Assembly: GCF_015751895.1 (NCBI RefSeq)
Contig: NZ_JADOTZ010000001.1
Span: 930,001-994,000 of the forward strand
Direction: 5' to 3'
Source: Zhihengliuella flava
GTDB taxonomy: Bacteria > Actinomycetota > Actinomycetes > Actinomycetales > Micrococcaceae
Length of the DNA: 64,000 bases
A program made the position numbers and the translations under genes. Positions 8,735-18,032 of the stretch are shown piece by piece. Position 1 is the stretch's first letter. Each line of letters starts with the position of its first letter. Below the pieces are notes generated by a model that saw nothing but the letters and a program-made list of their open reading frames with translations, did no database searches and had not been told where the DNA came from.

Positions 8735-9598
8735 CTAACCTTCGGCGCCCGCTTCGTCGGACTCACCCGTCTGCTCGTCACTCGGCAGGTACTGTTCGGG
8801 CATCGGAGAGCCTGGGAACCACTTCTGGTACAGCTCCTTCCACGTCCCGTCCTCCATGGCAGCGTGCAATGCTTCATTGAGGTCTTCACGGAATTCGTCA
8901 TTTCCCTGCGCGACGGCAAATCCCGCCGGGGCGTCAAAGGACGGGATATCAGCCGCTGATACGTGGCCGTACTGCTCCATGTAGTCCTTTGCGGCTTCAT
9001 AATCGAGGAAGTGAGCGTCAACAGATCCGCTGTTCATGCCGCTGACGGCGGTGTTGTTGTCCGGGAAGCGCACCAAATCCGTGTCGGTGAAATTCTTCTC
9101 CGCATAGGCCTCTTGCAAAGTTCCTTGTACGACGCCGAGGCGGTGCCCCGACAAGGACTCCACGTCTTCGACCTCCGACCCTTCGGGCGTCAGCACGGTC
9201 AGATAACCAGCGAGATACCCGTCGGTGAAATCGACGGTTTGCGAACGCTCGTCCGTGATGCCGATGGCCGCGGCGCCGACGTCGAACTGACCGTTGGCTA
9301 CGCCAGGCAAGATCGCAGCAAAGTCTTGGCCCGTGAACACGACATCGTCAATCCCGATGCGACCGGCGACATCGGTAAAGAGCTCAACGTCAAAACCCGT
9401 GAATTCGCCGTTGGCGTCGGTGTACGTGTACGGCTTCGCGTCGCCGATGCTGGCCACCCGAATTGATCCTGGGTCGATGAGGTCGTAGGGGTTCTCTCCG
9501 GCTGCCTCTCCACTGCCGGAACATCCCGTCATCATCAGCGCGGCGGCGGCCGTTACCGCGCACACGCCCGTCAGCCGAGTCATCATCTTCTTCTGCAT
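8735..9598 (-). CDS. Extracellular solute-binding lipoprotein (amino-acid ABC family 3)
   Basis: A 287-residue protein with a signal peptide (MQKKMMTRL, hydrophobic core [10 protein letters not shown]) and a lipobox ending at Cys26 (MTGC), so it is a lipid-anchored binding protein. The mature part has the SBP family 3 signature [18 protein letters not shown] and the ligand-contact loop [21 protein letters not shown]. This is the family that binds amino acids and their derivatives, including opines. It is the first gene of the leftward operon; the ATG is 23 bp from the nearer of two tandem operators, so the promoter must lie in or near them. Confidence 0.92.
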   Translation of the reverse strand: MQKKMMTRLTGVCAVTAAAALMMTGCSGSGEAAGENPYDLIDPGSIRVASIGDAKPYTYTDANGEFTGFDVELFTDVAGRIGIDDVVFTGQDFAAILPGVANGQFDVGAAAIGITDERSQTVDFTDGYLAGYLTVLTPEGSEVEDVESLSGHRLGVVQGTLQEAYAEKNFTDTDLVRFPDNNTAVSGMNSGSVDAHFLDYEAAKDYMEQYGHVSAADIPSFDAPAGFAVAQGNDEFREDLNEALHAAMEDGTWKELYQKWFPGSPMPEQYLPSDEQTGESDEAGAEG

Positions 9599-9620
9599 GG
9601 TGCGATCCAATCTGCGAGAT

Positions 9621-9667
9621 AGTGAGTCCGGTCTCACCCTTGCATTTATTGAGTGAGTCCGGTCTCA
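9621..9667. promoter_or_regulatory. Two tandem 16-bp operators for the divergent LacI regulator
   Basis: The 16-mer AGTGAGTCCGGTCTCA occurs twice, at 9621-9636 and 9652-9667, exactly 31 bp apart (about three helical turns). Its core TGAGTCCGGTCTCA is a near-perfect palindrome around a central CG, the usual form of a LacI-family operator. The pair lies in the only intergenic gap between the LacI-type gene and the transporter operon. I infer repression of both directions by the adjacent regulator. Confidence 0.72.
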
Positions 9668-9731
9668 TGAGGATGTGAAGTAAGCTACAGTCGTTGCGAG
9701 ATCGCCGTCAAGGGTTCGGAGAACAATTTTC

Positions 9732-10814
9732 ATGAGCGAAACACAGGCACGACGCCCGGCCACCGTGGCCGACGTTGCTCGCGCGGCGAAGGTGTCCAAA
9801 GCTCAAGCGGCCCGTGCACTCGGCGGGTACGGAGCGGTCAGCGAAGCCGTTCGGCAGAAGGTACTCGACGCCGCCGACGCCCTGGCGTACCGCCCCAACG
9901 CACTCGCGCGCAGCATGAATACAGGTCGCTCACAAACCATCGGAGTCGTGATCGGCGATGTCGAAAATCCGTTCTTCGGCCTGGCCACCAGAGGACTGTC
10001 GGACACCCTGCGCGATCAGGGGTATGACGTCGTGCTCGCCAACACCGGCGAGCGCCCCGACGTCGAACAGGACGCCGTCAGGGTCATGCTCGACAAGCGC
10101 GTCGACGGCCTCGTTGTTTCACCGGCCAGTTCGGCCAGCACGGACCATCTCAGGACCTTTCTCGACTCCGAGCGGCCTCTGGTGTTTTTGGACCGACTCA
10201 TCGAAGGCCTGGACGTCGATGCCGTGACGGTCAACCTGCGCGGCCTAGCCCAACAGGCAACTCAAGGACTCGTGAGCCTCGGGCATCGGCGCATCGGTTT
10301 CATCTCTTCAATCACCGCCCCCACCTCCGGATACTCTCCGGACCTCGCCTTGACCAACTCATCCGTCGCCGAGCGTCTTGGCGGCATTCTGGATGCCTGC
10401 CGCGAAGCAAATATTGTGGTTGACCCGGCATGGATTCAACTCAATGCCCACACCCCGTCCGCCGTGGCTGCTGCGGTTGAGGGCATGCTCTCCAGCGCCG
10501 AACGGCCGACGGCGTTAATCGCCTCGGACTCCGTGGTGGGGCTTGAAGTCCTCACCACTCTTCGCCGCTTGGGACGCGCGGTTCCCAGCGATGTTTCCTT
10601 CCTCATGTTCGATGACATGCCGTGGTCGTCGCTGGTATCCCCGCCCATCTCTGTCATTTCGCAACCGGCATACGACATGGGAGTCGTCGCCGCGAAAACG
10701 CTCTTGGAACGGCTTGCTGGCCCCCGGCCCACAGCCGTTCATCACGTCCTAGAGGGGCAGGTTATTCATCGGGATTCTGTGTCAGTTCCCGCAGCATTAT
10801 CAACGTCTAACTAG
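9732..10814 (+). CDS. LacI-family transcriptional regulator
   Basis: A 360-residue repressor. The N-terminal helix-turn-helix and hinge helix read TVADVARAAKVSKAQAARAL and YRPNALARSMNTGRSQTIGVV. The rest is a periplasmic-binding-protein-like effector domain (VENPFFGLATRGLSD, LGHRRIGFISS, LIASDSVVGLEVLTTLRRLG, DVSFLMFDDMPW). It is transcribed away from the SBP/permease/ATPase/dehydrogenase/oxidase operon, and tandem palindromes lie between them. LacI-type control of an amino-acid-type transporter is less usual than control of sugar transporters and suggests a sugar-containing effector (inference). Confidence 0.93.
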   Translation: MSETQARRPATVADVARAAKVSKAQAARALGGYGAVSEAVRQKVLDAADALAYRPNALARSMNTGRSQTIGVVIGDVENPFFGLATRGLSDTLRDQGYDVVLANTGERPDVEQDAVRVMLDKRVDGLVVSPASSASTDHLRTFLDSERPLVFLDRLIEGLDVDAVTVNLRGLAQQATQGLVSLGHRRIGFISSITAPTSGYSPDLALTNSSVAERLGGILDACREANIVVDPAWIQLNAHTPSAVAAAVEGMLSSAERPTALIASDSVVGLEVLTTLRRLGRAVPSDVSFLMFDDMPWSSLVSPPISVISQPAYDMGVVAAKTLLERLAGPRPTAVHHVLEGQVIHRDSVSVPAALSTSN

Positions 10815-10820
10815 TGGACT

Positions 10821-13430
10821 CTACATCCGGTTTTTCGTGCGCGCCGTTGCCGGCGCCGTCCACGGATCCTCCGGCCACGGGTGCTTCGGGTAGCGCCCCC
10901 GCATCTCAGCACGCACCTGCGCGTACGGACCCTCCCAGAACGAGTGCAAATCCGCCGTGACCGCGAGCGGGCGTCCGGCGGGCGAGAGCAGGTGAAACAA
11001 CACCGGCACCCGCCCGTCCACCAGCCGCGGCGTCTCGGCCCAGCCGTAACACTCCTGCAGCTTGACCGCAACCACGGGCTGACCGTCGTCGTACGTCACC
11101 CGGGCCGTGTTCCCGCTGGGAACGCGCAGGCGCTCCGGAACCAGTTCGTCAAACCGGGCCGCGTCCGGCCACGGCAAGAGGCGCCGGAGCGGTTCCGCCA
11201 GATCGATCTGCCCGGCAGCGGCACCCCCGGCCAGCCGCCCGATCTCCGGAGCCAGCCAGTCCTGCAAACGGCCCAGCAAGGCCTCCTCACTCACGTCCGG
11301 CCACGGCTCCCCGAGCTCACGGTGCAGCAACGCCATGCGTTGGCGCACCGCGTGCGCCGCCGGAGACAGCCCGAGCACCGCGAGCCCCTCGGCCCGCAAC
11401 GCCCGCTGCACCGCCGCTTCCGCCTCCGCGGGACGCGGCGTGACGGGCGTGGACTCCAGCAGCACGGAGCCGAGCCGCCGCTGCCGGCGCGCCCGCACCT
11501 TGGACCCCACAAATTCCGCCTCCACGCAGTCCGTCAGCAGGTGCGCACCCGCCTCCAGCGCGGTGGCCTCATCCACCGCGGCGCCCGCCCGTATCACCGC
11601 GGCACCGCCCGTCCGCGCCACCTCAGCCGCCGCCACCCATGGCTGCCCGGACAGCGCACTTCCGTGGGCCAGCTGGGCCCTGGTGCCGGAGGCCAGCAGG
11701 TACTCCTGCCCGTCCGTGCGCCGGGCGATCCACTCCGGGTTGGCCAGCGCCGTCACGACTCCCACGGCCCGGGCGTCGTCCGCCGCCGACCGGTTCACGC
11801 GCTGGGGCACGACGCCGTCGGCCAGCGCGGCAAACCGGCGCACCTCGGTGCCCCAGCGCTTGGCCTCGGGGCCTTTCCCGGTCCTCAGCGCGGCGAGCGC
11901 GCGGGCGACGTCTCCACCGGCAGGGGCGATCCCGTAGCCGCGCAGGTCTCCGGCCAGCAGGGCCACCACCTCGGCGGCGGGCTGCACCCCGACGATCCCC
12001 GCGCCGTCATACAGCGCACGGGCCAGCCGCGGGTCCGCGGGCACCTCCGCTAAGCGGCGACCCGTCTCCGTGGCGTGGCCCGATTCGGTGATGGCCCCGA
12101 GCCCGCGCAGCACCAACTCGGCGTCGGCCAGCGCGGACGGCGGCAGCGCATCGGGCAGCGGGAGCCCCTCGCCGCGGGGCGATCCCCAGCAGGCTAACGT
12201 CAACGCCGCCTGCGTCAGGTCCGCGGTGTGGACCTCGGCCGTGGCAAAGGGCGCGGCCGCGGCCCACGTCTTCTCCTCAAAGCAGCGCACCACCGTGCCC
12301 GGGCCTTGGCGCGCGGCGCGTCCGGCACGCTGTTCGCACGCGGCGCGGGACGCGGACACCGTGACGAGTCCGCTCATGCCACGGGCGTCCCGGCGCGGCT
12401 CGCGGGCCAGCCCGGCGTCAATGACGAGCCGCACGCCCGGCACGGTGAGTGAGGATTCGGCCAACGCCGTGGAGACCACGATGCGCGGCGGTCCGCCCGG
12501 CTCACGCCCCGAGACGGCACGGTCCTGCGCGGCCGCGGCCAGCTGGCCGTGGAGCGGCAGCACCTCGGTCCCCGGCGCCAGTCGCTCGAGGTGGGCGGCC
12601 ACCCGGTCCACCTCGCGCGCACCGGGCAGGAAGACCAAGGCGTCCACGGCGGCGTCGGCCGCCAGGGCTTCGGCGTGAGCGCTGGCCGCCGTCGCCGCCA
12701 CGTGCTCGAGAAATTCGGGGCGCACCCCGCGCTCATCCAACCGCCCAGACGACGACGCCGGTGCCGCGGCTCGGCCACCGGAACGGGACCCGCGCGCGGG
12801 CAGGGGCGTGTAGCGCACCTCCAACGCGTGCAGAACGGAGGGCGAGTCGACCACCGGGGCCGGACCGCCGCCGTCGTACCGGCCCAAGAGCTCGGCGAAG
12901 CGCGGCGCGTCGAGGGTCGCGGACATGGCCACCACGCGGAGGTCGCCGCGGAGCTCATGCACGTCCGCCAGAAGGCCCAGCAGCAGGTCCGTCTCGAGGC
13001 CGCGCTCATGGACCTCGTCGAGGACAACGGCGCCGACGCCGTCCAGCCCCGGGTCGCCGAGGAGGCGGCGCAGCAATAGCCCGGCGGTCACGAACTCGAC
13101 GCGGGTGGCCGCCGAGGTGCGGGACTCGCCGCGCACCGTGTAGCCCACCAGTTCGCCGAGGCGGGTCCCGGTCAGCTGGGCCAGCCGGCGCGCGGCCGAG
13201 CGGGCGGCGACGCGCCGGGGCTGCGTGACGATCACGCGCGGCGACGCCGGCTCGTCCGCCCCGACCAGGCGCGCCACGAGCGGCGGAACGAGGGTGGTTT
13301 TGCCGGTGCCCGGCGGCGCTTGCACCACGGCGGTGGCGCCCGCACCCGTCAGCGCCTGACGCAGATCGGCCAGGGACTCTGCGAAGGCGAGCCCCTGACC
13401 GATGCGCTGCAGGTCAAAGTCCTGCGTCAA
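10821..13430 (-). CDS. hrpB: ATP-dependent RNA helicase HrpB
   Basis: An 869-residue DEAH-box helicase. Motif I is APPGTGKTT (about residues 38-46), motif Ia TQPRRVAARSAARRLA, motif II VVLDEVHERG with DEVH at 138-141, motif III VAMSATLD, and motif VI region QRAGRAARQGPGTVVRCF. The C-terminal part holds the helicase-associated and HrpB-specific domains (EPWPDVSEEALL, LAEPLRRLLPW, PLAVTADLHSFWEGPYAQVRAEMRGRYPKHPWPEDP). The length and C-terminal signature match bacterial HrpB. The biological role of HrpB is not well defined. The stop lies 6 bp from the LacI stop, so these genes converge. Confidence 0.95.
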   Translation of the reverse strand: MTQDFDLQRIGQGLAFAESLADLRQALTGAGATAVVQAPPGTGKTTLVPPLVARLVGADEPASPRVIVTQPRRVAARSAARRLAQLTGTRLGELVGYTVRGESRTSAATRVEFVTAGLLLRRLLGDPGLDGVGAVVLDEVHERGLETDLLLGLLADVHELRGDLRVVAMSATLDAPRFAELLGRYDGGGPAPVVDSPSVLHALEVRYTPLPARGSRSGGRAAAPASSSGRLDERGVRPEFLEHVAATAASAHAEALAADAAVDALVFLPGAREVDRVAAHLERLAPGTEVLPLHGQLAAAAQDRAVSGREPGGPPRIVVSTALAESSLTVPGVRLVIDAGLAREPRRDARGMSGLVTVSASRAACEQRAGRAARQGPGTVVRCFEEKTWAAAAPFATAEVHTADLTQAALTLACWGSPRGEGLPLPDALPPSALADAELVLRGLGAITESGHATETGRRLAEVPADPRLARALYDGAGIVGVQPAAEVVALLAGDLRGYGIAPAGGDVARALAALRTGKGPEAKRWGTEVRRFAALADGVVPQRVNRSAADDARAVGVVTALANPEWIARRTDGQEYLLASGTRAQLAHGSALSGQPWVAAAEVARTGGAAVIRAGAAVDEATALEAGAHLLTDCVEAEFVGSKVRARRQRRLGSVLLESTPVTPRPAEAEAAVQRALRAEGLAVLGLSPAAHAVRQRMALLHRELGEPWPDVSEEALLGRLQDWLAPEIGRLAGGAAAGQIDLAEPLRRLLPWPDAARFDELVPERLRVPSGNTARVTYDDGQPVVAVKLQECYGWAETPRLVDGRVPVLFHLLSPAGRPLAVTADLHSFWEGPYAQVRAEMRGRYPKHPWPEDPWTAPATARTKNRM

Positions 13431-13438
13431 AATTGTGC

Positions 13439-14059
13439 CTAGAGGACGACGTCGACGGCCTCGGCCAAGTACGGGGCCGGGCTCTCATCATCGGAGAGCG
13501 CCCAGAGCACCCACGCGGCATGGATGGCGGAAATCACCGCGGCGCCCAGGTAGGAGGCTCGCGGCTGCGCGATGCCGGAACGCTCGAGGTACTCCGCGAT
13601 GGCTCGGCCGCGCTCGGCCAGGAAGCTGTAGCCGTAGCCCGCCAGCTCACGGTGCTGGTTGGTCAAACGCAGCCGGATGCGCGTGACCTCCGCGTCCAGG
13701 TCCTCGCTGCTGGCGCGAGCGTACTCGCGCAAGGTGGCAAACGCGTCCTCGGGGGACTTCGCCTTCTTGCCTTCGATCAGGGAAACCGCCTTGGACGCCA
13801 CCGGCAGCGAACCGCCCCACACCAGATCCGCCTTGGAGGCGAAGTACCGGTAGAGGCTCTTGCGGCCGATGCCCGCGGCCTTGGCCACCTGCTCCATGGT
13901 CACGGCGTCATAGCCATGCTCATCAAACAGGCGCAGGGCACACGCCGCCGTCGCCTCCGGATCAATCACGGCCGGGCGGCCCACGCTGCGGCGCGGCCGT
14001 CCATCCTTGGTGCCCCGGTCCGGCGAGAGAATGGCGAATGGCTTGATGCCCTGATTCAT
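13439..14059 (-). CDS. TetR-family transcriptional regulator
   Basis: About 206 residues. The DNA-binding region is VIDPEATAACALRLFDEHGYDAVTMEQVAKAAGIGRKSLYRYFASKADLVWGG, preceded by a basic arm containing GRPRRSVGRPA. The C-terminal part is helical and gives no ligand clue. The ATG (MNQGIK) behind AAGGGAA is preferred to one six codons upstream that lacks a ribosome site. The stop is 8 bp before the hrpB start, so co-transcription into hrpB is possible. Its target is unknown; nested inverted repeats lie in its upstream gap. Confidence 0.88.
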   Translation of the reverse strand: MNQGIKPFAILSPDRGTKDGRPRRSVGRPAVIDPEATAACALRLFDEHGYDAVTMEQVAKAAGIGRKSLYRYFASKADLVWGGSLPVASKAVSLIEGKKAKSPEDAFATLREYARASSEDLDAEVTRIRLRLTNQHRELAGYGYSFLAERGRAIAEYLERSGIAQPRASYLGAAVISAIHAAWVLWALSDDESPAPYLAEAVDVVL

Positions 14060-14133
14060 GTGGTGTGTTCCCTTCATCGGCGCTCGGTGCGGGTGAAGCT
14101 ATGCGCTGCGGTTGCTCAAGGAACCCGAAGTAC

Positions 14134-14194
14134 GGGCCTTGGAGTGTGTCATTATTGTGCACATTCTGGAGTGCTCGACACAACCCCAAGGCCC
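14134..14194. repeat. Nested inverted repeats upstream of the TetR gene
   Basis: GGGCCTTGG (14134-14142) pairs with CCAAGGCCC (14186-14194), and inside it TGTGTC (14145-14150) pairs with GACACA (14177-14182). They lie in the gap between the E2 gene end and the TetR gene start. It could be a long terminator stem for the leftward bkd operon or contain an operator for the TetR protein; the sequence does not decide. Confidence 0.45.
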
Positions 14195-14267
14195 ATAGAG
14201 TGCCTTAACGCTACCGTGACCTGAGCTTCGATTTGCCCGGCCATGACACCGATGGTAGTGAACTACA

Positions 14268-15710
14268 TCACAGGTCGGCCAGTACCGTCCCGGGGTTCTC
14301 GATCGCGTCGGCGATGTACCGCAGGAACCCGCCGGCCGCGCCGCCGTCACACACGCGGTGATCGAACGCGAGGGTCAGCACGGTGACCTTGCGGACGGTC
14401 AGCTCGCCATCGACCACCCACGGCTTGTCGATGATGCGCCCCACGCCAAGGATGGCGACCTCCGGGTAGTTAATGATCGCCGCGGAACCGTCCACACCGA
14501 ACACTCCGTAGTTGTTCAGGGTGAACGTCCCCCGCATGAGCTCGGCGGGTGAGCACTTGCCCTCGCGAGCCTTGGCCGTGAGCTGACGCAACTCCACGTC
14601 GAGCTGGCGGGCGCTCAGGGCCTCCGCGTGCTCGACCGCGGGAACCACGAGGCCGCGGTCCGTCTGCGCCGCAAAGCCCAGGTTCACCCCGTCGAAGCGC
14701 ACGATCTCCTGGCTATCCCCCACCTGCTCAATCCGCGAGTTCAGCTCCGGATACTTAGCCAGCCCGGCGGTCACGAACCGACCCATCAGGGCCAACAGTC
14801 CCGGTGCGCCCGCTGCGGAATTCTTGAGGGACTGACGCAGCTCCAGCAGGGCCGTGGCGTCCACGTCCACCCACACCGTGGCCTCGGGGATCTCATCCCG
14901 CGAGCGCGTCATGGCGTCGGCGATCGCCTTGCGGACCCCGCGCACCGGAGTGCGCTCGGCAACACCCAGGCCGGTGCGCGCGTCCTGCTCGCCCGTGCCC
15001 GCGGCGGAAGTGCTCGGCGTGGCCCCGGCCTGCGGGGCGGCGTCGGCGCCCCCAGCGGCTGGCGCGCCGCTGATGGCGGCCTCGACGTCGGCGCGCAGGA
15101 TCAGGCCGTCCTCACCCGTGCCCTGCAGTCGTGCGACGTCGACCCCGTGCTCGCGCGCCATGCGCCGCACGATCGGGTTGACCACGCGCGGGGCGAGGGC
15201 CGGAGCGGCGGCCTCAGCTGGCGCGGCGGTCTGGGCCGGGGCAGCGGGCGCCGGCACGGCGTCGTTCGCGCGGCCGGAGGCCTTGGGCGCCCGACGGCGC
15301 TTCGTGGCACCAGCACCGCCGGGGGTGCCGTAGCCGATGAGCACGTTCCCCGAGCCGGACTCTGCCGCGGCGTCGTCGGCTGGCGACTCGGCCGGAGCCT
15401 TAACGCCCGCCAACTCCTCCTCGGCGTAGCTCTGCGCCCCCTCGCGTTCGTGAGTATCCGCGGCGGGGGCACTTCCCTCGGCGGCCACGCGGATCAGCGG
15501 CGCGCCCACCAGCAGGGTCTGCCCCGGCTCGCCGCACAGCTCGGCCACGGTCCCGGCAAACGGGCACGGCACCTCCACCGCGGACTTGGCGGTCTCCACC
15601 TCGGCGATCAGCTGGTCCACCACCACGGTGTCCCCGACCGCCACGTGCCACGAGACGAGCTCCGCCTCGGTCAGTCCCTCACCCAAATCGGGCAGGTTGA
15701 ATGTCTGCAT
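14268..15710 (-). CDS. Dihydrolipoamide acyltransferase, E2 of branched-chain 2-oxoacid dehydrogenase
   Basis: A 480-residue E2. An N-terminal lipoyl domain carries the lipoylated Lys42 (VETAKSAVEV). A long Ala/Pro-rich linker follows, then a peripheral-subunit-binding domain (NPIVRRMAREHGVDVARLQGTGEDGLILRADV) and the C-terminal catalytic domain ending in FDHRVCDGGAAGGF, with His451 and Asp455 as the acyltransfer pair. It transfers acyl groups from E1 to CoA. It is the third gene of E1alpha-E1beta-E2, 1 bp after the E1beta stop. No E3 gene is present in the window, so a shared lipoamide dehydrogenase must be encoded elsewhere. Confidence 0.93.
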   Translation of the reverse strand: MQTFNLPDLGEGLTEAELVSWHVAVGDTVVVDQLIAEVETAKSAVEVPCPFAGTVAELCGEPGQTLLVGAPLIRVAAEGSAPAADTHEREGAQSYAEEELAGVKAPAESPADDAAAESGSGNVLIGYGTPGGAGATKRRRAPKASGRANDAVPAPAAPAQTAAPAEAAAPALAPRVVNPIVRRMAREHGVDVARLQGTGEDGLILRADVEAAISGAPAAGGADAAPQAGATPSTSAAGTGEQDARTGLGVAERTPVRGVRKAIADAMTRSRDEIPEATVWVDVDATALLELRQSLKNSAAGAPGLLALMGRFVTAGLAKYPELNSRIEQVGDSQEIVRFDGVNLGFAAQTDRGLVVPAVEHAEALSARQLDVELRQLTAKAREGKCSPAELMRGTFTLNNYGVFGVDGSAAIINYPEVAILGVGRIIDKPWVVDGELTVRKVTVLTLAFDHRVCDGGAAGGFLRYIADAIENPGTVLADL

Positions 15711-15711
15711 C

Positions 15712-16815
15712 TCAGGCCTCCCACTGCAAGTCGTCAACAGCGTCCAAAATGCGGTCCACGCTCGGCAGGAAGTACTCCTCCAGCTTCGGCGCGGGGAACG
15801 GGACGTCGAACCCGGTCACCCGGAGCACAGGCGCGGCCAACGAATGGAAGCAACGCTCCTGAATCCTGGCCACCAATTCGCTGGCCACCGAGGCAAAGCC
15901 CGGAGTCTCAGCGACCACCACGGCCCGGCCCGTCTTGCACACCGCCTCCGTGATCGTCTGATCATCCAGCGGCACGATCGTGCGCAAATCCACGACCTCG
16001 AGGCTGCGCCCCTCCTCGGCGGCAGCCTCGGCGGCGGCCATCGCGGTGGAGACTGACGGCCCGTAGGCGATCAACGTCGCGTCCGTGCCCTGGCGGGCCA
16101 CCACGGCGCGCCCCTCCGAGCGGGAGGCGTCCGCGCCGTCGTCGTACTGCTGACGCAACGCGTCCAGGTCCAAGGTCTCCTTGGACCAGTAGAGCTTCTT
16201 GGGCTCAAAGAACACCACGGGATCATCGGAATCGATGGCCTCGCGCAGCATCCGGTACGCGTCCGCCACCGTGGCCGGCGCGTACACCTTCAGGCCCGGC
16301 GTGTGGGCGTAGTAGGACTCGGACGAATCGCAGTGGTGCTCCACGCCGCCGATGCCGCCCGCGTAGGGAATGCGGATCACGATCGGCATCTTCAGGGCGC
16401 CACGGGTGCGGTTGTGCATCTTGGCGATGTGGCTAAAGATCTGCTCCAGCGCGGGGTACGCGAACGCGTCGAACTGCATTTCCACCACGGGGCGCATGCC
16501 GTTCATGGCCATACCGGCGGCCATGCCGGCGATGCCGGACTCGGCCAACGGCGTATCGAAGCAGCGGTGCTCGCCGAACCGGGCCGTCAGCCCATCGGTA
16601 ATCCGGAACACGCCGCCCAAGGTGCCGATGTCCTCGCCAAAGAGGACGACGTCGTCGCTCGCGGTCAGCGCGTCGGCCAGAGCCGTGTTGAGTGCCTTGG
16701 CAAACGTGACGGGCTGCGGGGCAGCGGCCGCGGCGGACTCCGCCGCGCGCTCGGTGGCCCGAGCCGTCGCCGCGGACACGTTGCCGTTGGCGTCAGAAGA
16801 GGTAGTGACAGTCAT
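15712..16815 (-). CDS. 2-oxoacid dehydrogenase E1 component, beta subunit
   Basis: A 367-residue transketolase-like beta subunit. Key stretches are LFGEDIGTLGGVFRITDGL, FDTPLAESGIAGMAAGMAMNGMRPV, IRIPYAGGIGGVEHHCDSSESY and FEPKKLYW, all characteristic of BkdB/PdhB-type E1beta. The first ~30 residues are Ala/Thr-rich and not conserved. Together with E1alpha it decarboxylates 2-oxo acids using TPP and passes the acyl group to the E2 lipoyl arm. Its start overlaps the E1alpha stop by 4 bp. Confidence 0.93.
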   Translation of the reverse strand: MTVTTSSDANGNVSAATARATERAAESAAAAAPQPVTFAKALNTALADALTASDDVVLFGEDIGTLGGVFRITDGLTARFGEHRCFDTPLAESGIAGMAAGMAMNGMRPVVEMQFDAFAYPALEQIFSHIAKMHNRTRGALKMPIVIRIPYAGGIGGVEHHCDSSESYYAHTPGLKVYAPATVADAYRMLREAIDSDDPVVFFEPKKLYWSKETLDLDALRQQYDDGADASRSEGRAVVARQGTDATLIAYGPSVSTAMAAAEAAAEEGRSLEVVDLRTIVPLDDQTITEAVCKTGRAVVVAETPGFASVASELVARIQERCFHSLAAPVLRVTGFDVPFPAPKLEEYFLPSVDRILDAVDDLQWEA

Positions 16816-18032
16816 CGGGTGGCCTCCGTCTGGGTTGCGGCATCACGGGCGAGTTCATCGGCGAGCCGAGCCTGCTGCTCGGCGAGCTGGCTAGTGGGCT
16901 CGGTAAAGACGTAGCGGAACAGGTCCTCCGGATCCGGCTCCACCTCGGCGTTCAGGCCGTCGCGCAACTGGGACGCCATGGCCTCCGCGGCCTCGGCAAT
17001 GCGGGCCTCCGCCGCCTCGTCGAGCACGCCCTCGCCCTGCAGGTAGGTCCGCATGCGGGTGACCGGGTCCTTGGCCATCCACTCCTGCACCTCGGCATCC
17101 TGCCGGTAGCGGGTGGCATCATCCGCGTTGGTGTGGGCCTGCATGCGGTAGGTGTGGGCCTCCACGAGCAGGGGCCCGTGGCCCTCACGGGCCAGCCGCA
17201 CGGCGCGGCGCATGACGGCCATCAAAGCGATCAGGTCATTGCCGTCCACGCGCTCACCCGCCATGCCGTAGCCGACGGCCTTGTGCGCCAGCGAGGGGGC
17301 CACGCTCTGCTGAGCCAGCGGGACGGAGATCGCGTATTGGTTGTTCTGGACGAAGAACACCACCGGCAGCTTGAAGACGGCCGCGAAGTTCAGCGCCTCG
17401 TGGAAATCGCCCTCACTGGTGGCGCCGTCGCCGCACATGGCGACCACCACGGTGTCCTCCCCGCGCAGTTTGGCGGCGTGAGCCACGCCCACGGCGTGCA
17501 GGAGCTGGGTGGTCAGCGGGGTGGACTGGATGCCGACCTTGTACTTGGCCGGGTCGTAACCACCGTGCCAGTCGCCGCGGAACAGCGTCATGGTCTCCAC
17601 CGGGTCGATGCCCTTGGTCATCACGGCCACGGAGTCCCGGTAGGTGGGGAACATCCAATCGTTGTCCCCGAGGCAGAGGGCCGCGGCGACCTGGCAGGCC
17701 TCCTGGCCGTGGCTGGACGGGTACACGGCCATGCGGCCCTGGCGCACGAGGGCAGAATTCTGATCGTTGACGCGGCGGCCGACGACGAGGGCCTCGTACG
17801 CCGCGAGGAGCTCGTCGGCCTCCGGCATCGGGTACTCGTGCCCCGGCGCGGTGCCCTGCTCGCCGACGTCGCGGAGGCGGCCCGTCTCATCGAGAATCCG
17901 AATGGACCCGTGGGTGGGCAGGAGGTAATCCTCCACCGAGATCCCAAACTTCCGCGCCGTCTCATCGAGGTACGCGGCGCGGTCCACCTCGCCAGCGCTG
18001 GCGGCTGCGGCACCCGGCTGTTCCGTGCCCAT
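16812..18032 (-). CDS. 2-oxoacid dehydrogenase E1 component, alpha subunit
   Basis: A 406-residue alpha subunit with the TPP-binding motif AMCGDGATSEGDFHEALNFAAVFKLPVVFFVQNN and the upstream YPSSHGQEACQVA and DWMFPTYRDS segments of BCKDH/PDH E1alpha. The phosphorylation-loop region reads AHTNADDATRYR. The start is the ATG behind AAGGAGA; upstream in-frame codons are not coding. It is the first gene of the E1alpha-E1beta-E2 operon, divergent from an Lrp-type gene. That arrangement is common for branched-chain oxoacid dehydrogenases in actinobacteria, so leucine/isoleucine/valine breakdown or supply of branched acyl-CoA primers is the likely role. Acetoin or pyruvate use cannot be excluded. Confidence 0.9.
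   Translation of the reverse strand: MGTEQPGAAAASAGEVDRAAYLDETARKFGISVEDYLLPTHGSIRILDETGRLRDVGEQGTAPGHEYPMPEADELLAAYEALVVGRRVNDQNSALVRQGRMAVYPSSHGQEACQVAAALCLGDNDWMFPTYRDSVAVMTKGIDPVETMTLFRGDWHGGYDPAKYKVGIQSTPLTTQLLHAVGVAHAAKLRGEDTVVVAMCGDGATSEGDFHEALNFAAVFKLPVVFFVQNNQYAISVPLAQQSVAPSLAHKAVGYGMAGERVDGNDLIALMAVMRRAVRLAREGHGPLLVEAHTYRMQAHTNADDATRYRQDAEVQEWMAKDPVTRMRTYLQGEGVLDEAAEARIAEAAEAMASQLRDGLNAEVEPDPEDLFRYVFTEPTSQLAEQQARLADELARDAATQTEATR

Noticed and set aside
10881-12053. Long open frame opposite hrpB
   Set aside because: hrpB carries all helicase motifs on the other strand; the opposite frame is Arg/Pro-rich and featureless.
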